A DNA stretch of 64,000 nucleotides, taken from positions 1 to 64,000 of the forward strand of contig NZ_JAFIQY010000037.1 of NCBI RefSeq assembly GCF_022271435.1. Reading direction: 5' to 3'. Source of the DNA: Streptomyces monomycini (GTDB lineage Bacteria > Actinomycetota > Actinomycetes > Streptomycetales > Streptomycetaceae). Both the position numbers and the translations under genes were made by a program. The notes beneath the pieces are model-generated. The model was given only the letters and a program-made list of their open reading frames with translations, did no database searches and was not told where the DNA came from. Shown in pieces: positions 24,120 to 32,538 of the stretch. How positions within the stretch are numbered: position 1 is the stretch's first letter; the number at the start of each line of letters is the position of its first letter.

Positions 24120-25985
24120 TTACAGGTCGAGCGTGATGCCGTAGTGCCGCAGCCAGAAGTCGAACCCGAGGGCCATCTCCAGGTTGGACCGGCTGTGCCA
24201 CTCGTGGGCGGTGGGGGACTGGTCCGCCACCGCCTTGCGTGCCGCCTCGACGTCCAGCAGCGGCAGTACGGGCGAGTTGGGGTCGGCCAGGACCGCGGCC
24301 ATCGCGTCGTGCAGCGCGCGCGTGTACGCGGGGTCCTGGGTCACCGGGTACGGGCTCTTCGGGCGCTCCAGCACCGACTTGGGCACCAGGCCACCGCCGG
24401 CGGCGGCGCGCAGCAGGCTCTTCTCCCGGCCGTCGAAGGTCTTGAACGACCAGGGCGTGTTGTAGACGTACTCCACCAGCCGGTGATCGCAGAACGGCAC
24501 CCGGGTCTCCAGGCTGGAGGCCATGGCCAGCCGGTCACCGCGGTCCAGCAGCATCGGCAGCCAGCGGTTGAGGTGGGAGAAGCACAGCTCCCGCATCCGG
24601 TGCTCGTGCGGGTCCTCGTTCTCCTGGTGCGGGGTCAGGGCACGCGTCTGCGCGAAGGCGTCCGCGTAGTAGCCGGGCATGTCCAGCTTGTCCAGCAGTC
24701 CGCGGCCGAACAGACCGCGCCCCAGACCGCCGCCACGGCTGCCTTCCTGGCGCTTCTCCGCCTCGATCCACGGGAAGTTGTCGGCCGCCACCAGCTCGCT
24801 GTCGTGCAGCCACTTGAAGCCGCCGAAGATCTCGTCGGCGGTCTCGCCGGTCAGGGCCACCGTCGAGTGCTCGCGGGTGGCGCGCAGCATCAGGTACAGC
24901 GAGGTGTCCATGTCGCCGAGCATCGTCGGCATGTCCTGCGCCAGCACCGCCGCCTCGCGGGCCCGGGTGCTGATGAGGTCGGCGGTGCCGAGCACGATGT
25001 CGGTGTGGTCGGCGCCGACGTGCCGGGCCAGTTCGGCGGCGTACGGGGCGTCCGGGGTGTCGCGCTGGTCGTCCGGGCGGAAGTTCTCGCTGTAGCCGAC
25101 GAAGGTGGCGGTGATGGTGCGCACCGCCTCGTCGCCCGCCTCCTCGCGGGCCTTGGCGGCCAGGGAGGTGACCACGCTGGAGTCGATGCCGCCGGACAGC
25201 GTGGTGCACAGCGGGACGTCGGCCACCAGCTCGCGGGTGACGATCTCCTCCAGCAGGGAGCGGATGTGCCCCACCGTCGCGTCGAGGCCGTCCGTGTGCG
25301 GGCGGGCCTCCAGGGCCCAGTAGCGGCGCTCGCGGACGCCGGAGCGGCTCACCGTCATGGTGTGGCCCGGCAGCAGCTCCCGCATGTCGCGGAAGACGGC
25401 CTGGCCCGGGGTCTTGGCGGTGGAGAACAGCTCCTGCAGCTCCGGTACGCCGACGACCGGCTCGATGTCGGGGTGTGCCAGCAGGGCCTTGGGCTCCGAG
25501 CCGAAGAGCACACCGTCCGGCCGGACGCTGTAGAACAGCGGCTTGATGCCCAGCCGGTCGCGGACCAGCAGCAGTTCCTCGGTCCGCAGGTCCCACACCC
25601 CGAAGGCGAACATGCCCTCCAGGCGCTCCGCGCAGTCCGCGCCCCACTCCAGGTACGAGCGCAGCACCACCTCGGTGTCGGACCGGGTGCGGAAGCGGTG
25701 GCCACGCGACTCCAGCTCCGAGCGGAGCTGCTTGAAGTTGTAGACCTCACCGCTGTACGTGAGGACGGCGAGGGTCCGGCCGTCCTCCTCGGCGGCCATC
25801 GGCTGGATGCCGCCGGCCAGGTCGATGATCGAGTTGCGGGTGTGGCCCAGCCCCGCGTGCGGGCCGACCCACACACCGCGGGCGTCGGGGCCCCGGAGGC
25901 CGAGGGTGTTGTTCATGGCCTCGACCGTCGCCTTCTCGCGACGGAGATCACGGGCGTAGTCCACCCAACCGGTAATGCCGCACAT
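24120..25985 (-). CDS. Asparagine-synthetase-type amidotransferase
   Basis: A 621-residue class II glutamine amidotransferase. The catalytic N-terminal Cys is at position 2 (MCGITGW), the N-terminal nucleophile domain extends to about 200, and the C-terminal synthetase domain has the ATP pyrophosphatase loop SGGIDSSVV near 265. Homologues in xantholipin, lysolipin and oxytetracycline pathways amidate a polyketide carboxyl rather than aspartate. In this cluster the product would be the lactam nitrogen. If gamma-glutamylhydrazide is accepted instead of glutamine, an N-amino lactam would result (inference). The ATG follows a GAGGAG site. Confidence 0.9.
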   Translation of the reverse strand: MCGITGWVDYARDLRREKATVEAMNNTLGLRGPDARGVWVGPHAGLGHTRNSIIDLAGGIQPMAAEEDGRTLAVLTYSGEVYNFKQLRSELESRGHRFRTRSDTEVVLRSYLEWGADCAERLEGMFAFGVWDLRTEELLLVRDRLGIKPLFYSVRPDGVLFGSEPKALLAHPDIEPVVGVPELQELFSTAKTPGQAVFRDMRELLPGHTMTVSRSGVRERRYWALEARPHTDGLDATVGHIRSLLEEIVTRELVADVPLCTTLSGGIDSSVVTSLAAKAREEAGDEAVRTITATFVGYSENFRPDDQRDTPDAPYAAELARHVGADHTDIVLGTADLISTRAREAAVLAQDMPTMLGDMDTSLYLMLRATREHSTVALTGETADEIFGGFKWLHDSELVAADNFPWIEAEKRQEGSRGGGLGRGLFGRGLLDKLDMPGYYADAFAQTRALTPHQENEDPHEHRMRELCFSHLNRWLPMLLDRGDRLAMASSLETRVPFCDHRLVEYVYNTPWSFKTFDGREKSLLRAAAGGGLVPKSVLERPKSPYPVTQDPAYTRALHDAMAAVLADPNSPVLPLLDVEAARKAVADQSPTAHEWHSRSNLEMALGFDFWLRHYGITLDL

Positions 25986-26068
25986 GTGGAGCTCTCCTCA
26001 CTGTCGACTGTGTCGTCGGTCGGATCTCGGGATGTCGCCGGCCGTCGGTGCGCTGCCGGTGCGACGGG

Positions 26069-26767
26069 TCAGAACGGCCAGGCCTCCTGCCGCCAGGCCG
26101 CGTCCACGTGGGCCCACTCGAAGTAGGCGGCGTGCCGTGCGGAGGTGACGAGTTCGCGGCGGCCGGCCGGCGCGCTGTCCGCGGCGATCTCCTCCACGGC
26201 GCCCAGGAACACGTCCACCAGCCCGCGGTAGGTGTCGCCGGGGTGCCACTCCTCGATCACCGTGGCGTAGCGGGAGCCCGGTGCGCACCGGGTCAGCAGT
26301 TCGTCGGTGACGAGCAGGAACAGCCAGGCGGCGGGCAGGACCGCGCCGGCCCCCGCGGTCAGGGAACGGGCCGGGGCGGCGCCCAGGAAGGAGGTGTAGC
26401 CGAGCGTGGTGGGCAGCAGCGCGGGGGTGCCGTCCGCGAGCGGCAGCCGGAGGTCCTCGCCCCACCGCCGTACCCGCTCCCGACGCCGTTCGGCGTCCTC
26501 GGCGGTGCCGGTGCCCATCCGGCTGAACAGCAGGGCGTGGGGGTGTCCGGCGGCCACCGCGGCACAGCGGGCGTGCGCGGCGGCGTAGGCGGGCAGGACG
26601 TGCCAGTGGTCCTGCTGGAGGAAGTGCGCCAGTGCGGCTTCCGGCAGGGTTCCGTCGGCCAGGCCCCGGTAGAAGGGGTGGTCGGTCAGGCGCCGGGCGG
26701 TGTCGCGTACGACCCGGGCGAGTTCGGTCCGTACCGGCGGGTGCCGGTCGGTGGTGTCGCGCTCCAT
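26069..26767 (-). CDS. Second TenA-fold protein
   Basis: A 232-residue TenA/PqqC-superfamily protein: DHPFYRGLADGTLPEAALAHFLQQDHWHVLPAYA is the family's N-terminal pattern. The helix that bears the thiaminase nucleophile reads GAVLPAAWLFLLV, with Ala where the Cys should be. It is related to the protein at 12180-12854, but the EQCAGH stretch there is QQDHWH here, so the two probably do not share one reaction. It lies downstream of the amidotransferase on the same strand (84 bp gap, own ATG at 26767). Function unknown. Confidence 0.7.
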   Translation of the reverse strand: MERDTTDRHPPVRTELARVVRDTARRLTDHPFYRGLADGTLPEAALAHFLQQDHWHVLPAYAAAHARCAAVAAGHPHALLFSRMGTGTAEDAERRRERVRRWGEDLRLPLADGTPALLPTTLGYTSFLGAAPARSLTAGAGAVLPAAWLFLLVTDELLTRCAPGSRYATVIEEWHPGDTYRGLVDVFLGAVEEIAADSAPAGRRELVTSARHAAYFEWAHVDAAWRQEAWPF

Positions 26768-26791
26768 GCGGACGAGCGTGGGGGTGGGGGC

Positions 26792-26820
26792 TCGAAGATG
26801 GATCGGAGACGGCTCGCAGG
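26792..26820 (-). promoter_or_regulatory. Triple SARP-like box upstream of TenA-like gene
   Basis: Plus-strand TCGAA (26792), TCGGA (26803) and TCGCA (26814) have exact 11-bp periodicity. On the minus strand they read TGCGAGC, TCCGATC and TTCGAGC towards the TenA-like start at 26767. Candidate activator site. Confidence 0.4.
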
Positions 26821-26860
26821 GCGGCCGGCCTCCGTGTGCCGCCGCGCCGCGCGCGAAGGA

Positions 26861-26894
26861 CGGCGCCGCCCCCGGCGGACCGGGGGCGGCGCCG
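26861..26894 (-). terminator. Hairpin terminator of FAD hydroxylase gene
   Basis: A 15-bp perfect stem CGGCGCCGCCCCCGG with a CGGA loop, about 100 bp beyond the stop of the hydroxylase gene (26996). No U-tract, as usual in Streptomyces. Confidence 0.65.
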
Positions 26895-26995
26895 TGGCCG
26901 GTCGGGAGACCGCGTACGGCCGACCGGCACTCCGCGTACGGCCGTTCCGTCCGCCGCGAACGGCCTTCCCGTTCCGCGTGACCGGCCGGCCGACG

Positions 26996-28600
26996 TCAGT
27001 CCTGGCAGGCGGCCCGGGACAGCACGTCGGTCAGCACTTCCTGCGGATCGCCTGTCACCCGCTCGGCGCGCCAGGAGACGAAGGCGTCCGGGCGGACCAG
27101 GACGGCGCCGCCCGGTCCCACCCCGTACGCCTCGGCCCAGTCGCGGTCGACCGGCCGCAGCTCCGCCCGGTCGCCGACGGACCAGGTGCGCAGCGGGACG
27201 CCGAGCTTCCTGGCGACCGGTTCGGCGGCCCGGGCCCAGGCCCCGCCCCCGGGGCCGGTGAGCAGCACGTACGAGTCCCAGAACAGGTCGATCGTGGAGA
27301 TCTCCTCGGTGCCGCGCCGCAGCCGCACGTGCGGGGCCCGGGTGCCGGGTTCGCCGGTGAGCCGGAGTTCGGGGCTGAGGACCCGGGCGTCCGGGTCGGC
27401 GGCCAGGACGGAGGCGGAGCGGTAACGGTAGCCCAGGGTGATGATCACGTCGTCCACGAAGCCGGTCCGGTCCGCCTCGGTGGCGTACCCGTGCCGGATC
27501 CGGTTGCGCACCAGCGCCTGTTCGGACATGGCGGTGCCCAGCGGGCGCCGTTCGGCGTCGTAGGTGTCCAGCAGCGCGTCGGTGCCCCAGCCCTTGAGCA
27601 CCGCGGCCAGCTTCCAGGCCAGGTTGTGGGCGTCGTGGATGCCGGTGTTGGCGCCGAACCCGCCGGCCGGCGGGTGGACGTGCGCGGCGTCGCCCGCCAG
27701 GAAGACCCGGCCCGCCCGGAACGTCTCCGAGACGAGCTGCGCCCCGCGCCAGGGCACCTTGTCCATGATCTCCACGTCGATGTCCCGGCCCGCCGCCTGC
27801 CGTACGATCTCCACGCACCGCTCGTCGGTGAAGTCGTCCGGCGACTCGCCCTTCTCGGGGAAGTACAGCGGCGCGGCCAGCCACGGGTCGCAGCCGTGCA
27901 GCCGGGACAGGCCCATCAGCCCGCCGCCCGCGGAGGCGTAGCACAGGATGAACTTGCGGTCCTTGAGCAGGCGTTCCAGTTCCGGGGCGCGGAAGTAGAC
28001 ACTGAGCGCGTTGAACACGGTGCCGCGTCCTTCGCGCCGCACTCCGAGGGCCTCCCGGGTGCGGCTGCTCGCGCCGTCCGCCCCCACCAGGTAGTCCGCC
28101 CGTACGGTGAACTCCTCGCCGGTCGCGTTCTCGCCGACGACGGCGGTCACCCCCTCGGCGTCCTGCTCGAAGGAGATCAGCCGGCAGCCGAAACGCACGT
28201 CGGCGCCGTGCTCCCGGGCCTTGGCGACCAGCACCTTCTCGTAGCGGTCCTGGCCGCAGCCCATCACCCGCTCGGGGCTGACCGTGGGGCCGTCCAGGGA
28301 CGGCACCTCCAGCACCTCCGCGTCGTCGATCTCCGCGAAGGTGCGCACCTTGATGATGCCGCCCTCGAAGTACGGGTGGGAGTCGCCCATCTCCAGGGCC
28401 CGGATGTCCGGCCCCAGCCCGGCCGCCCGGAACAGTTCCATGGTGCGTGCCTGCAAGCCCGGGGCGCGGGGCAGCGTGGAGGTGTCGTCGCGCTTCTCCA
28501 GCACCATCGTCCGCAGCCCGTGCCGGCCGCAGAACAGCGCGGTGGCGAGCCCGACCGGGCCCCCACCGACGATGAGCACCGGGATTCTCAGGTCAGACAT
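26996..28600 (-). CDS. FAD aromatic hydroxylase / monooxygenase
   Basis: A 534-residue class A flavoprotein monooxygenase with C-terminal thioredoxin-like domain (PgaE/RdmE type). It has VGGGPVGLATALFCGRHG at the N-terminus, VGADGASSRTREALG in the middle and FLAGDAAHVHPPAGGFGANTGIHDAHNLAWKL as the FAD ribityl motif. Family members hydroxylate polycyclic phenols or do Baeyer-Villiger-type insertions. In xantholipin-type pathways a member of this group builds the xanthone. It is therefore a prime candidate for ring opening or xanthone formation here. Divergent from the O-methyltransferase gene. Confidence 0.88.
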   Translation of the reverse strand: MSDLRIPVLIVGGGPVGLATALFCGRHGLRTMVLEKRDDTSTLPRAPGLQARTMELFRAAGLGPDIRALEMGDSHPYFEGGIIKVRTFAEIDDAEVLEVPSLDGPTVSPERVMGCGQDRYEKVLVAKAREHGADVRFGCRLISFEQDAEGVTAVVGENATGEEFTVRADYLVGADGASSRTREALGVRREGRGTVFNALSVYFRAPELERLLKDRKFILCYASAGGGLMGLSRLHGCDPWLAAPLYFPEKGESPDDFTDERCVEIVRQAAGRDIDVEIMDKVPWRGAQLVSETFRAGRVFLAGDAAHVHPPAGGFGANTGIHDAHNLAWKLAAVLKGWGTDALLDTYDAERRPLGTAMSEQALVRNRIRHGYATEADRTGFVDDVIITLGYRYRSASVLAADPDARVLSPELRLTGEPGTRAPHVRLRRGTEEISTIDLFWDSYVLLTGPGGGAWARAAEPVARKLGVPLRTWSVGDRAELRPVDRDWAEAYGVGPGGAVLVRPDAFVSWRAERVTGDPQEVLTDVLSRAACQD

Positions 28601-28696
28601 GCATGTCCCCTCTGCGTGGACTGGGCCGGACCCGGACCGCTTCCAGGCCCTGCCGACAACCGGGAACCCGCCGGCCGTCCGGCCGCGGGGCGCCCT

Positions 28697-28777
28697 TCGA
28701 GGAGTACTGGCGCGTCCTCAAGCAGTGCTGGAGGACGGCCCTCCGTACGCCCGGCGGTTTCTCAAGGGGTGCTCGAC
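28697..28777. promoter_or_regulatory. SARP-like boxes, FAD hydroxylase/methyltransferase spacer
   Basis: TCGAG (28697), TCAAG (28718), TCAAG (28762) and TCGAC (28773) lie in the divergent spacer. 28718 to 28762 is 44 bp (4 x 11) and 28762 to 28773 is 11 bp. TCAAGCAGTGCTGGA and TCAAGGGGTGCTCGA are near copies of each other. The last pair is 70-85 bp upstream of the methyltransferase ATG. Confidence 0.5.
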
Positions 28778-28846
28778 CCGCGGCTGGGAAGGTCCCGCCG
28801 ACCGTGTGGCACCAGGCCACGGTCGGTGCCGGAAGGAGCCTCGCGC

Positions 28847-29860
28847 ATGACGCACACCCTGCCCGATGTCACCACCCCCGCCGGAATCATCCGGTTGGGC
28901 AACATGTTCTGCGACGCCAAGGCGCTGCTGACCGCCGTCGAGCTGCGGCTGTTCAGCACGCTCCACGAGAAGGGACCCTCGACGCAGGAGGAGATCCGTA
29001 CCGCGCTCGGCCTGCACGGCCGGGGGCTGTCCGACTTCCTCGACCTGCTGACCGCGCTGGGCGTGCTGGAGCGCGCCGACGGCCGGTACCGCAACGCGCC
29101 GGGCTCGGACGCTTTTCTCGTCCAGGGCGCGCCGGGGTACGTCGGCGGGTTCCTGGAGCGCTCCAACCGCAACCTCTACCCGGCCTGGGGCCGGCTCGCG
29201 GAAGGGCTGCGCACCGGCGAGCAGCAGTCCGGCAGCGACTTCGGGCAGGTGACCCGGAACCCCGCCGTGCTGCGGCAGTTCGTCGGCATGATGGACGGGC
29301 TGACCAACGTGGTGGGGCCGGAGCTGGCGCAGAAGTACGACTGGTCCGGCCACGGTTCGGTGCTGGACGTGGGCGGCGCCCGCGGCAACCTGTGCTCCCT
29401 GATCGTCCAGGCGCACCCGCACCTGACCGGGCACGTCTTCGACCTGCCCGCGATGGCGCCGCTGTTCGACGAGAAGGTGGCCGAGCGCGGCCTGACCGGC
29501 CGGGTCGCGTTCACCGGCGGCAGCTTCTTCGAGGACCCGCTGCCGCACGCGGACGTCGTCCTGCTGGGCCACGTCCTGCACGACTGGGACCGGGAGCAGC
29601 GGGCCTTCCTGGTCGGCAAGGCGTACGAGGCGGTCAACCCGGGCGGCACCCTGCTGATCTACGACCGGATGCTGGAGGACGAGCCTGCCCACATCGAGAA
29701 CCTCGTCATCAGCCTGGACATGCTGCTGGTCACCGACGGCGGCGAGGAGTACCAGGCCTCCGAGATCACGGCGGCCGCCGAACAGGCCGGCTTCGTGAGC
29801 ACCGAGGTCACCCCGCTGAGCGACTACGACACCCTGGTGATCTGCCGCAAGGGTGCCTGA
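28847..29860 (+). CDS. SAM-dependent O-methyltransferase
   Basis: A 337-residue class I O-methyltransferase with an N-terminal dimerisation helix domain (GIIRLGNMFCDAKALLTAVELRLF) and a SAM site VLDVGGARGNLC. The catalytic region LGHVLHDWD contains the His/Asp pair usual in hydroxyneurosporene/polyketide O-methyltransferases. It is a close paralogue of the enzyme at 60716-61726, sharing the RLGN-FCDAKALLTAV and GHVLHDWD blocks. It probably methylates a phenol of the polycycle. The ATG follows GGAAGGAG. A strong hairpin ends the transcript. Confidence 0.9.
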   Translation: MTHTLPDVTTPAGIIRLGNMFCDAKALLTAVELRLFSTLHEKGPSTQEEIRTALGLHGRGLSDFLDLLTALGVLERADGRYRNAPGSDAFLVQGAPGYVGGFLERSNRNLYPAWGRLAEGLRTGEQQSGSDFGQVTRNPAVLRQFVGMMDGLTNVVGPELAQKYDWSGHGSVLDVGGARGNLCSLIVQAHPHLTGHVFDLPAMAPLFDEKVAERGLTGRVAFTGGSFFEDPLPHADVVLLGHVLHDWDREQRAFLVGKAYEAVNPGGTLLIYDRMLEDEPAHIENLVISLDMLLVTDGGEEYQASEITAAAEQAGFVSTEVTPLSDYDTLVICRKGA

Positions 29861-29863
29861 GCG

Positions 29864-29907
29864 CGCCGGAGCCGCCGCCCGGCCGCCGTGGGGCGGCGGC
29901 TCCGGCG
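29864..29907 (+). terminator. Hairpin terminator
   Basis: A 17-bp perfect stem (CGCCGGAGCCGCCGCCC) around a 10-nt loop, starting 3 bp after the methyltransferase stop. It separates that gene from the N-hydroxylase gene, which must therefore have its own promoter or rely on readthrough. Confidence 0.75.
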
Positions 29908-30051
29908 TTCCGGCTCCCGCGGGGCGCGGGCGGTGGCCCGGCCCCCGCGCTCCGCCCGCTCTCGACCGCCGCCCGATCCGTGCTGCGGACCCTGGACCGT
30001 ACCGACGACGGCCCGTCGGAAACCTGCGCACCCGTGGCCGGGAGGAGAATG

Positions 30052-31380
30052 ATGAGCGAGCAGCGCCAGCAGCCCGTCGCAGTGCCGGGGGACCGGTCCG
30101 GCGCCCGGCTGCCCCATCACACGGTGGCCGGCATCGGGGCCGGCCCGGCCAACCTGAGTCTCGCCGCGCTCGGCGAGCGGGAGGTCCCCGGCGGGGTCCG
30201 GCTCTACGAACGGCGGTCCTCGGCGGCCTGGCACCCCGGCCAGCTCAGCGAGGGCACCCGCCTGCAGACGTCCTGGCTCAAGGACCTGGTGACCCTGGTC
30301 GACCCGACCAACCGGCTGTCGTTCCTGAACTACCTGGTGGCCGGCGGGCGCATGTACTCCTTCATCAACGCCCAGTACGAGGAGATCCCGCGGCTGGAGT
30401 TCGCCCGCTACCTCGCCTGGGCGGCCGGTGAACTGGGCACGGTCCGGTACGGCAGCCCCGTCGAGCGCATCGGCCACACCGGGACCGGGACCGCCGGGCG
30501 GTTCGTGCTGCACGGCCCGGACGGCCCGGTGGCCACCGCGGACCACGTCGTCCTCGGTCTGGGCACCCGCCCGCGCGTCCCGGCCTGCTTCGAGGGCATC
30601 GCCGCCGACGGGCTCGTCCTGGCCGAGCGGCTGCACGCCCGGCTGCGCGGCGCCGCCGTACTGCCGTACCAGCCGGCCGTGGTCGTCGGCGGCGGGCAGA
30701 CCGGTGCCGAGTCCGTGCTGGAACTGATCCAGCACGGCTTCCGGGACATCCGGTGGATCGGCCGGCGCAACTGGTTCGCGCCGATGGACGACTCGCCCTC
30801 GGCCAACGACTTCTTCCGGCCCACCTACCTGCGGTTCTTCCACGGCCTGCCCGCGGAGGTACGGCAGCGGTACGTGGCCGAGCAGCAGCTGACCAGCGAC
30901 GGTATCTCCCTGAGCACGATCCAGCAGATCTACCAGCTCAACTACGAGATGTACCTGCGCGAGGGGCGCTACCCGGTCATGCTGCTGCCCGGGCGCGACG
31001 TGGTGCGGGCCTGCGAGCGTGACGGCCAGCTCGTCCTGTGGTGCGAACGGGACTGGGGCGGCCGGGAACGGCACGCGGCGCCCCTGGTGGTGCTCGCCAC
31101 CGGCCGGGAGGCGGCGGACCTGCCGCTCGCCCCGGAACTGCTCGCGCTGGCGGAGCTGGACGAGGCGGGCCAGCCGGTGCTGGAGGCCGACTACTCGGTG
31201 CGGTGGAAGTACGCCGAGCACAACCGGCTCTACGTGCAGAACCGCAGCCGGACCGGGCACGGCATAGCCGACCCCAACCTGAGCCTGCTGGCGGTGCGGG
31301 CCGCCACGATCCTCAACTCCGTGCTGGACCGGGAGGTGTACGTGATCCGGGACGAGCACGTCAGCACGGCCTGGCTCTGA
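30052..31380 (+). CDS. Lysine/ornithine N-hydroxylase
   Basis: A 442-residue flavin N-monooxygenase of the IucD/PvdA/SidA family: FAD motif GIGAGPANLSLAAL near residue 26, NADPH motif VVGGGQTGAESV near 212, and the C-terminal ATGRE variant of the ATGY motif. WFAPMDDSPSANDFF lies in the substrate region. It should hydroxylate the side-chain amine of lysine or ornithine. In hydrazinoacetate pathways a lysine N6-hydroxylase supplies the substrate for the MetRS-cupin enzyme, and both partners are in this window. No siderophore NRPS or NIS genes are nearby. The second of two tandem ATGs is chosen for spacing from GGAGGAG. Confidence 0.88.
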   Translation: MSEQRQQPVAVPGDRSGARLPHHTVAGIGAGPANLSLAALGEREVPGGVRLYERRSSAAWHPGQLSEGTRLQTSWLKDLVTLVDPTNRLSFLNYLVAGGRMYSFINAQYEEIPRLEFARYLAWAAGELGTVRYGSPVERIGHTGTGTAGRFVLHGPDGPVATADHVVLGLGTRPRVPACFEGIAADGLVLAERLHARLRGAAVLPYQPAVVVGGGQTGAESVLELIQHGFRDIRWIGRRNWFAPMDDSPSANDFFRPTYLRFFHGLPAEVRQRYVAEQQLTSDGISLSTIQQIYQLNYEMYLREGRYPVMLLPGRDVVRACERDGQLVLWCERDWGGRERHAAPLVVLATGREAADLPLAPELLALAELDEAGQPVLEADYSVRWKYAEHNRLYVQNRSRTGHGIADPNLSLLAVRAATILNSVLDREVYVIRDEHVSTAWL

Positions 31381-31469
31381 GCGGGCGGGCCCGGCTTCGC
31401 ATGAACGGTCTCCCGGACCCGGCTACGAACGGTCCCCGGACCTGTCCAGCGGCCCCGCGCCCAAGTATC

Positions 31470-31500
31470 TTGACAATCTAGCTACTCGGCTGCCAAGCTA
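31470..31500 (+). promoter_or_regulatory. AT-rich promoter-like element with inverted repeat
   Basis: TTGACA at 31470-31475 is a consensus -35. It is followed by TAGCT (31479-31483) and AGCTA (31496-31500), an inverted repeat with a 12-bp spacer. This is an unusually AT-rich island in a 279-bp gap (31381-31659) that otherwise holds nothing I recognise. The repeat would cover the -10, so a repressor site is plausible. Likely drives the SDR gene at 31660. Confidence 0.5.
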
Positions 31501-31659
31501 AATCGGCCGGGGCGCCCGCGAGTCCCTGAACCGGGCTCCGCGGTACGCCGCATGACGAGGCGTCACGCCCGGTGGGCGGCCGCACGCGCCCGGCTCCCGC
31601 CGTGCAGCCACGGCACCGCACCACGTCGGCACGACCGTATTCAGGCAGAGAGGCGAACG

Positions 31660-32412
31660 ATGGATCTGGGCTTGCAGGACAAGCGGGTGCTGGTGACCGG
31701 CGCGACGCGCGGCATCGGCAGGGCCGCCGCGAAGGCCTTCGCCGCCGAGGGCGCCCGGGTGATCGTCACGTACCACACCGGCGAGTCCGCCGCGAAGGCC
31801 GTGGTGGAGGAGCTGGGCGGCGCCGAGCGCGCCCACGCCGTCCGCCTGGACCTCGGCGACCCGGAGTCCGTGACCGCCGGCGTCCGGGCCGCCGAGGACC
31901 GCTGGGGCGGGATCGACGTGGTCGTCGCCAACGCCCAGACATGGGTGTGGGTCGATCCCGACCAGCAGCCGCCGCTGGAGGACCTGCCGACCGACGAGTG
32001 GTTCGGCAAGATGCGCGCCAACGTCGAGGGGCACATCCTCACCGTCCGGCAGGCGCTGCGCGGCATGCGCGAGCGTGGCTGGGGGCGGGTCGTGCTGCTC
32101 TCCTCGGTCACCGCGACCGCGGGCATGCCGGGCTCCGAGATCTACAGCGCCGCCAAGTCGGCGCTGCACGGCTTCGCCCGCGGCCTGATGTGGAACCACG
32201 ACGGCATCCTCGTCAACGTGGTGGCCCCCGGCGGCACGATCACCGAACAGCTCGCCGGCGTGGACCCGGCGGTCATCGAGAAGAGCGCCGGGGAGACCCC
32301 CAGCGGGCGGCTGACCACCGCGGAGGAGGTCGCGCGCCTCATCGTCTTCCTGGGCTCGGACGGCAACGGCAACGTCAACGGCGAGGTCGTCCACACCGCC
32401 GGCGGACGCTGA
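31660..32412 (+). CDS. SDR family reductase
   Basis: A 250-residue classical SDR: VTGATRGIGRA cofactor motif near residue 13, LLSSVT with the catalytic Ser, YSAAK with Tyr and Lys, and VNVVAPGGTITE. The usual NNAG is replaced by ANAQTW, a mild departure shared by some polyketide tailoring reductases. The start is ATG after AGAGAGG. It probably reduces a keto or quinone group of the polycycle. A hairpin separates it from the convergent FAD monooxygenase gene. Confidence 0.85.
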   Translation: MDLGLQDKRVLVTGATRGIGRAAAKAFAAEGARVIVTYHTGESAAKAVVEELGGAERAHAVRLDLGDPESVTAGVRAAEDRWGGIDVVVANAQTWVWVDPDQQPPLEDLPTDEWFGKMRANVEGHILTVRQALRGMRERGWGRVVLLSSVTATAGMPGSEIYSAAKSALHGFARGLMWNHDGILVNVVAPGGTITEQLAGVDPAVIEKSAGETPSGRLTTAEEVARLIVFLGSDGNGNVNGEVVHTAGGR

Positions 32413-32538
32413 CCCGCGCCGCCCGCGCCGTCGGCCCACCAGGCTGCCCCGGACTTCCCCCGGCCGGGGCAGCCGGGCGAGCCGACGGCGCGCCGCCGCG
32501 GCCGGGGCGGTGTCCTGCGGGCCGCGCCTCCCGCACGC

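Noticed and set aside
26048..29860. A continuous plus-strand open frame of more than 1200 codons
   Set aside because: Only its last 337 codons (from the ATG at 28847) encode a recognisable protein, the O-methyltransferase. The rest is the antisense of the TenA-like and FAD hydroxylase genes, kept open by GC-rich codon bias.
30052..31380. Siderophore pathway N-hydroxylase
   Set aside because: No NRPS, IucA/C-type synthetase, acyltransferase or siderophore transporter genes are present, whereas the MetRS/cupin/DAO partners of a hydrazine pathway are.
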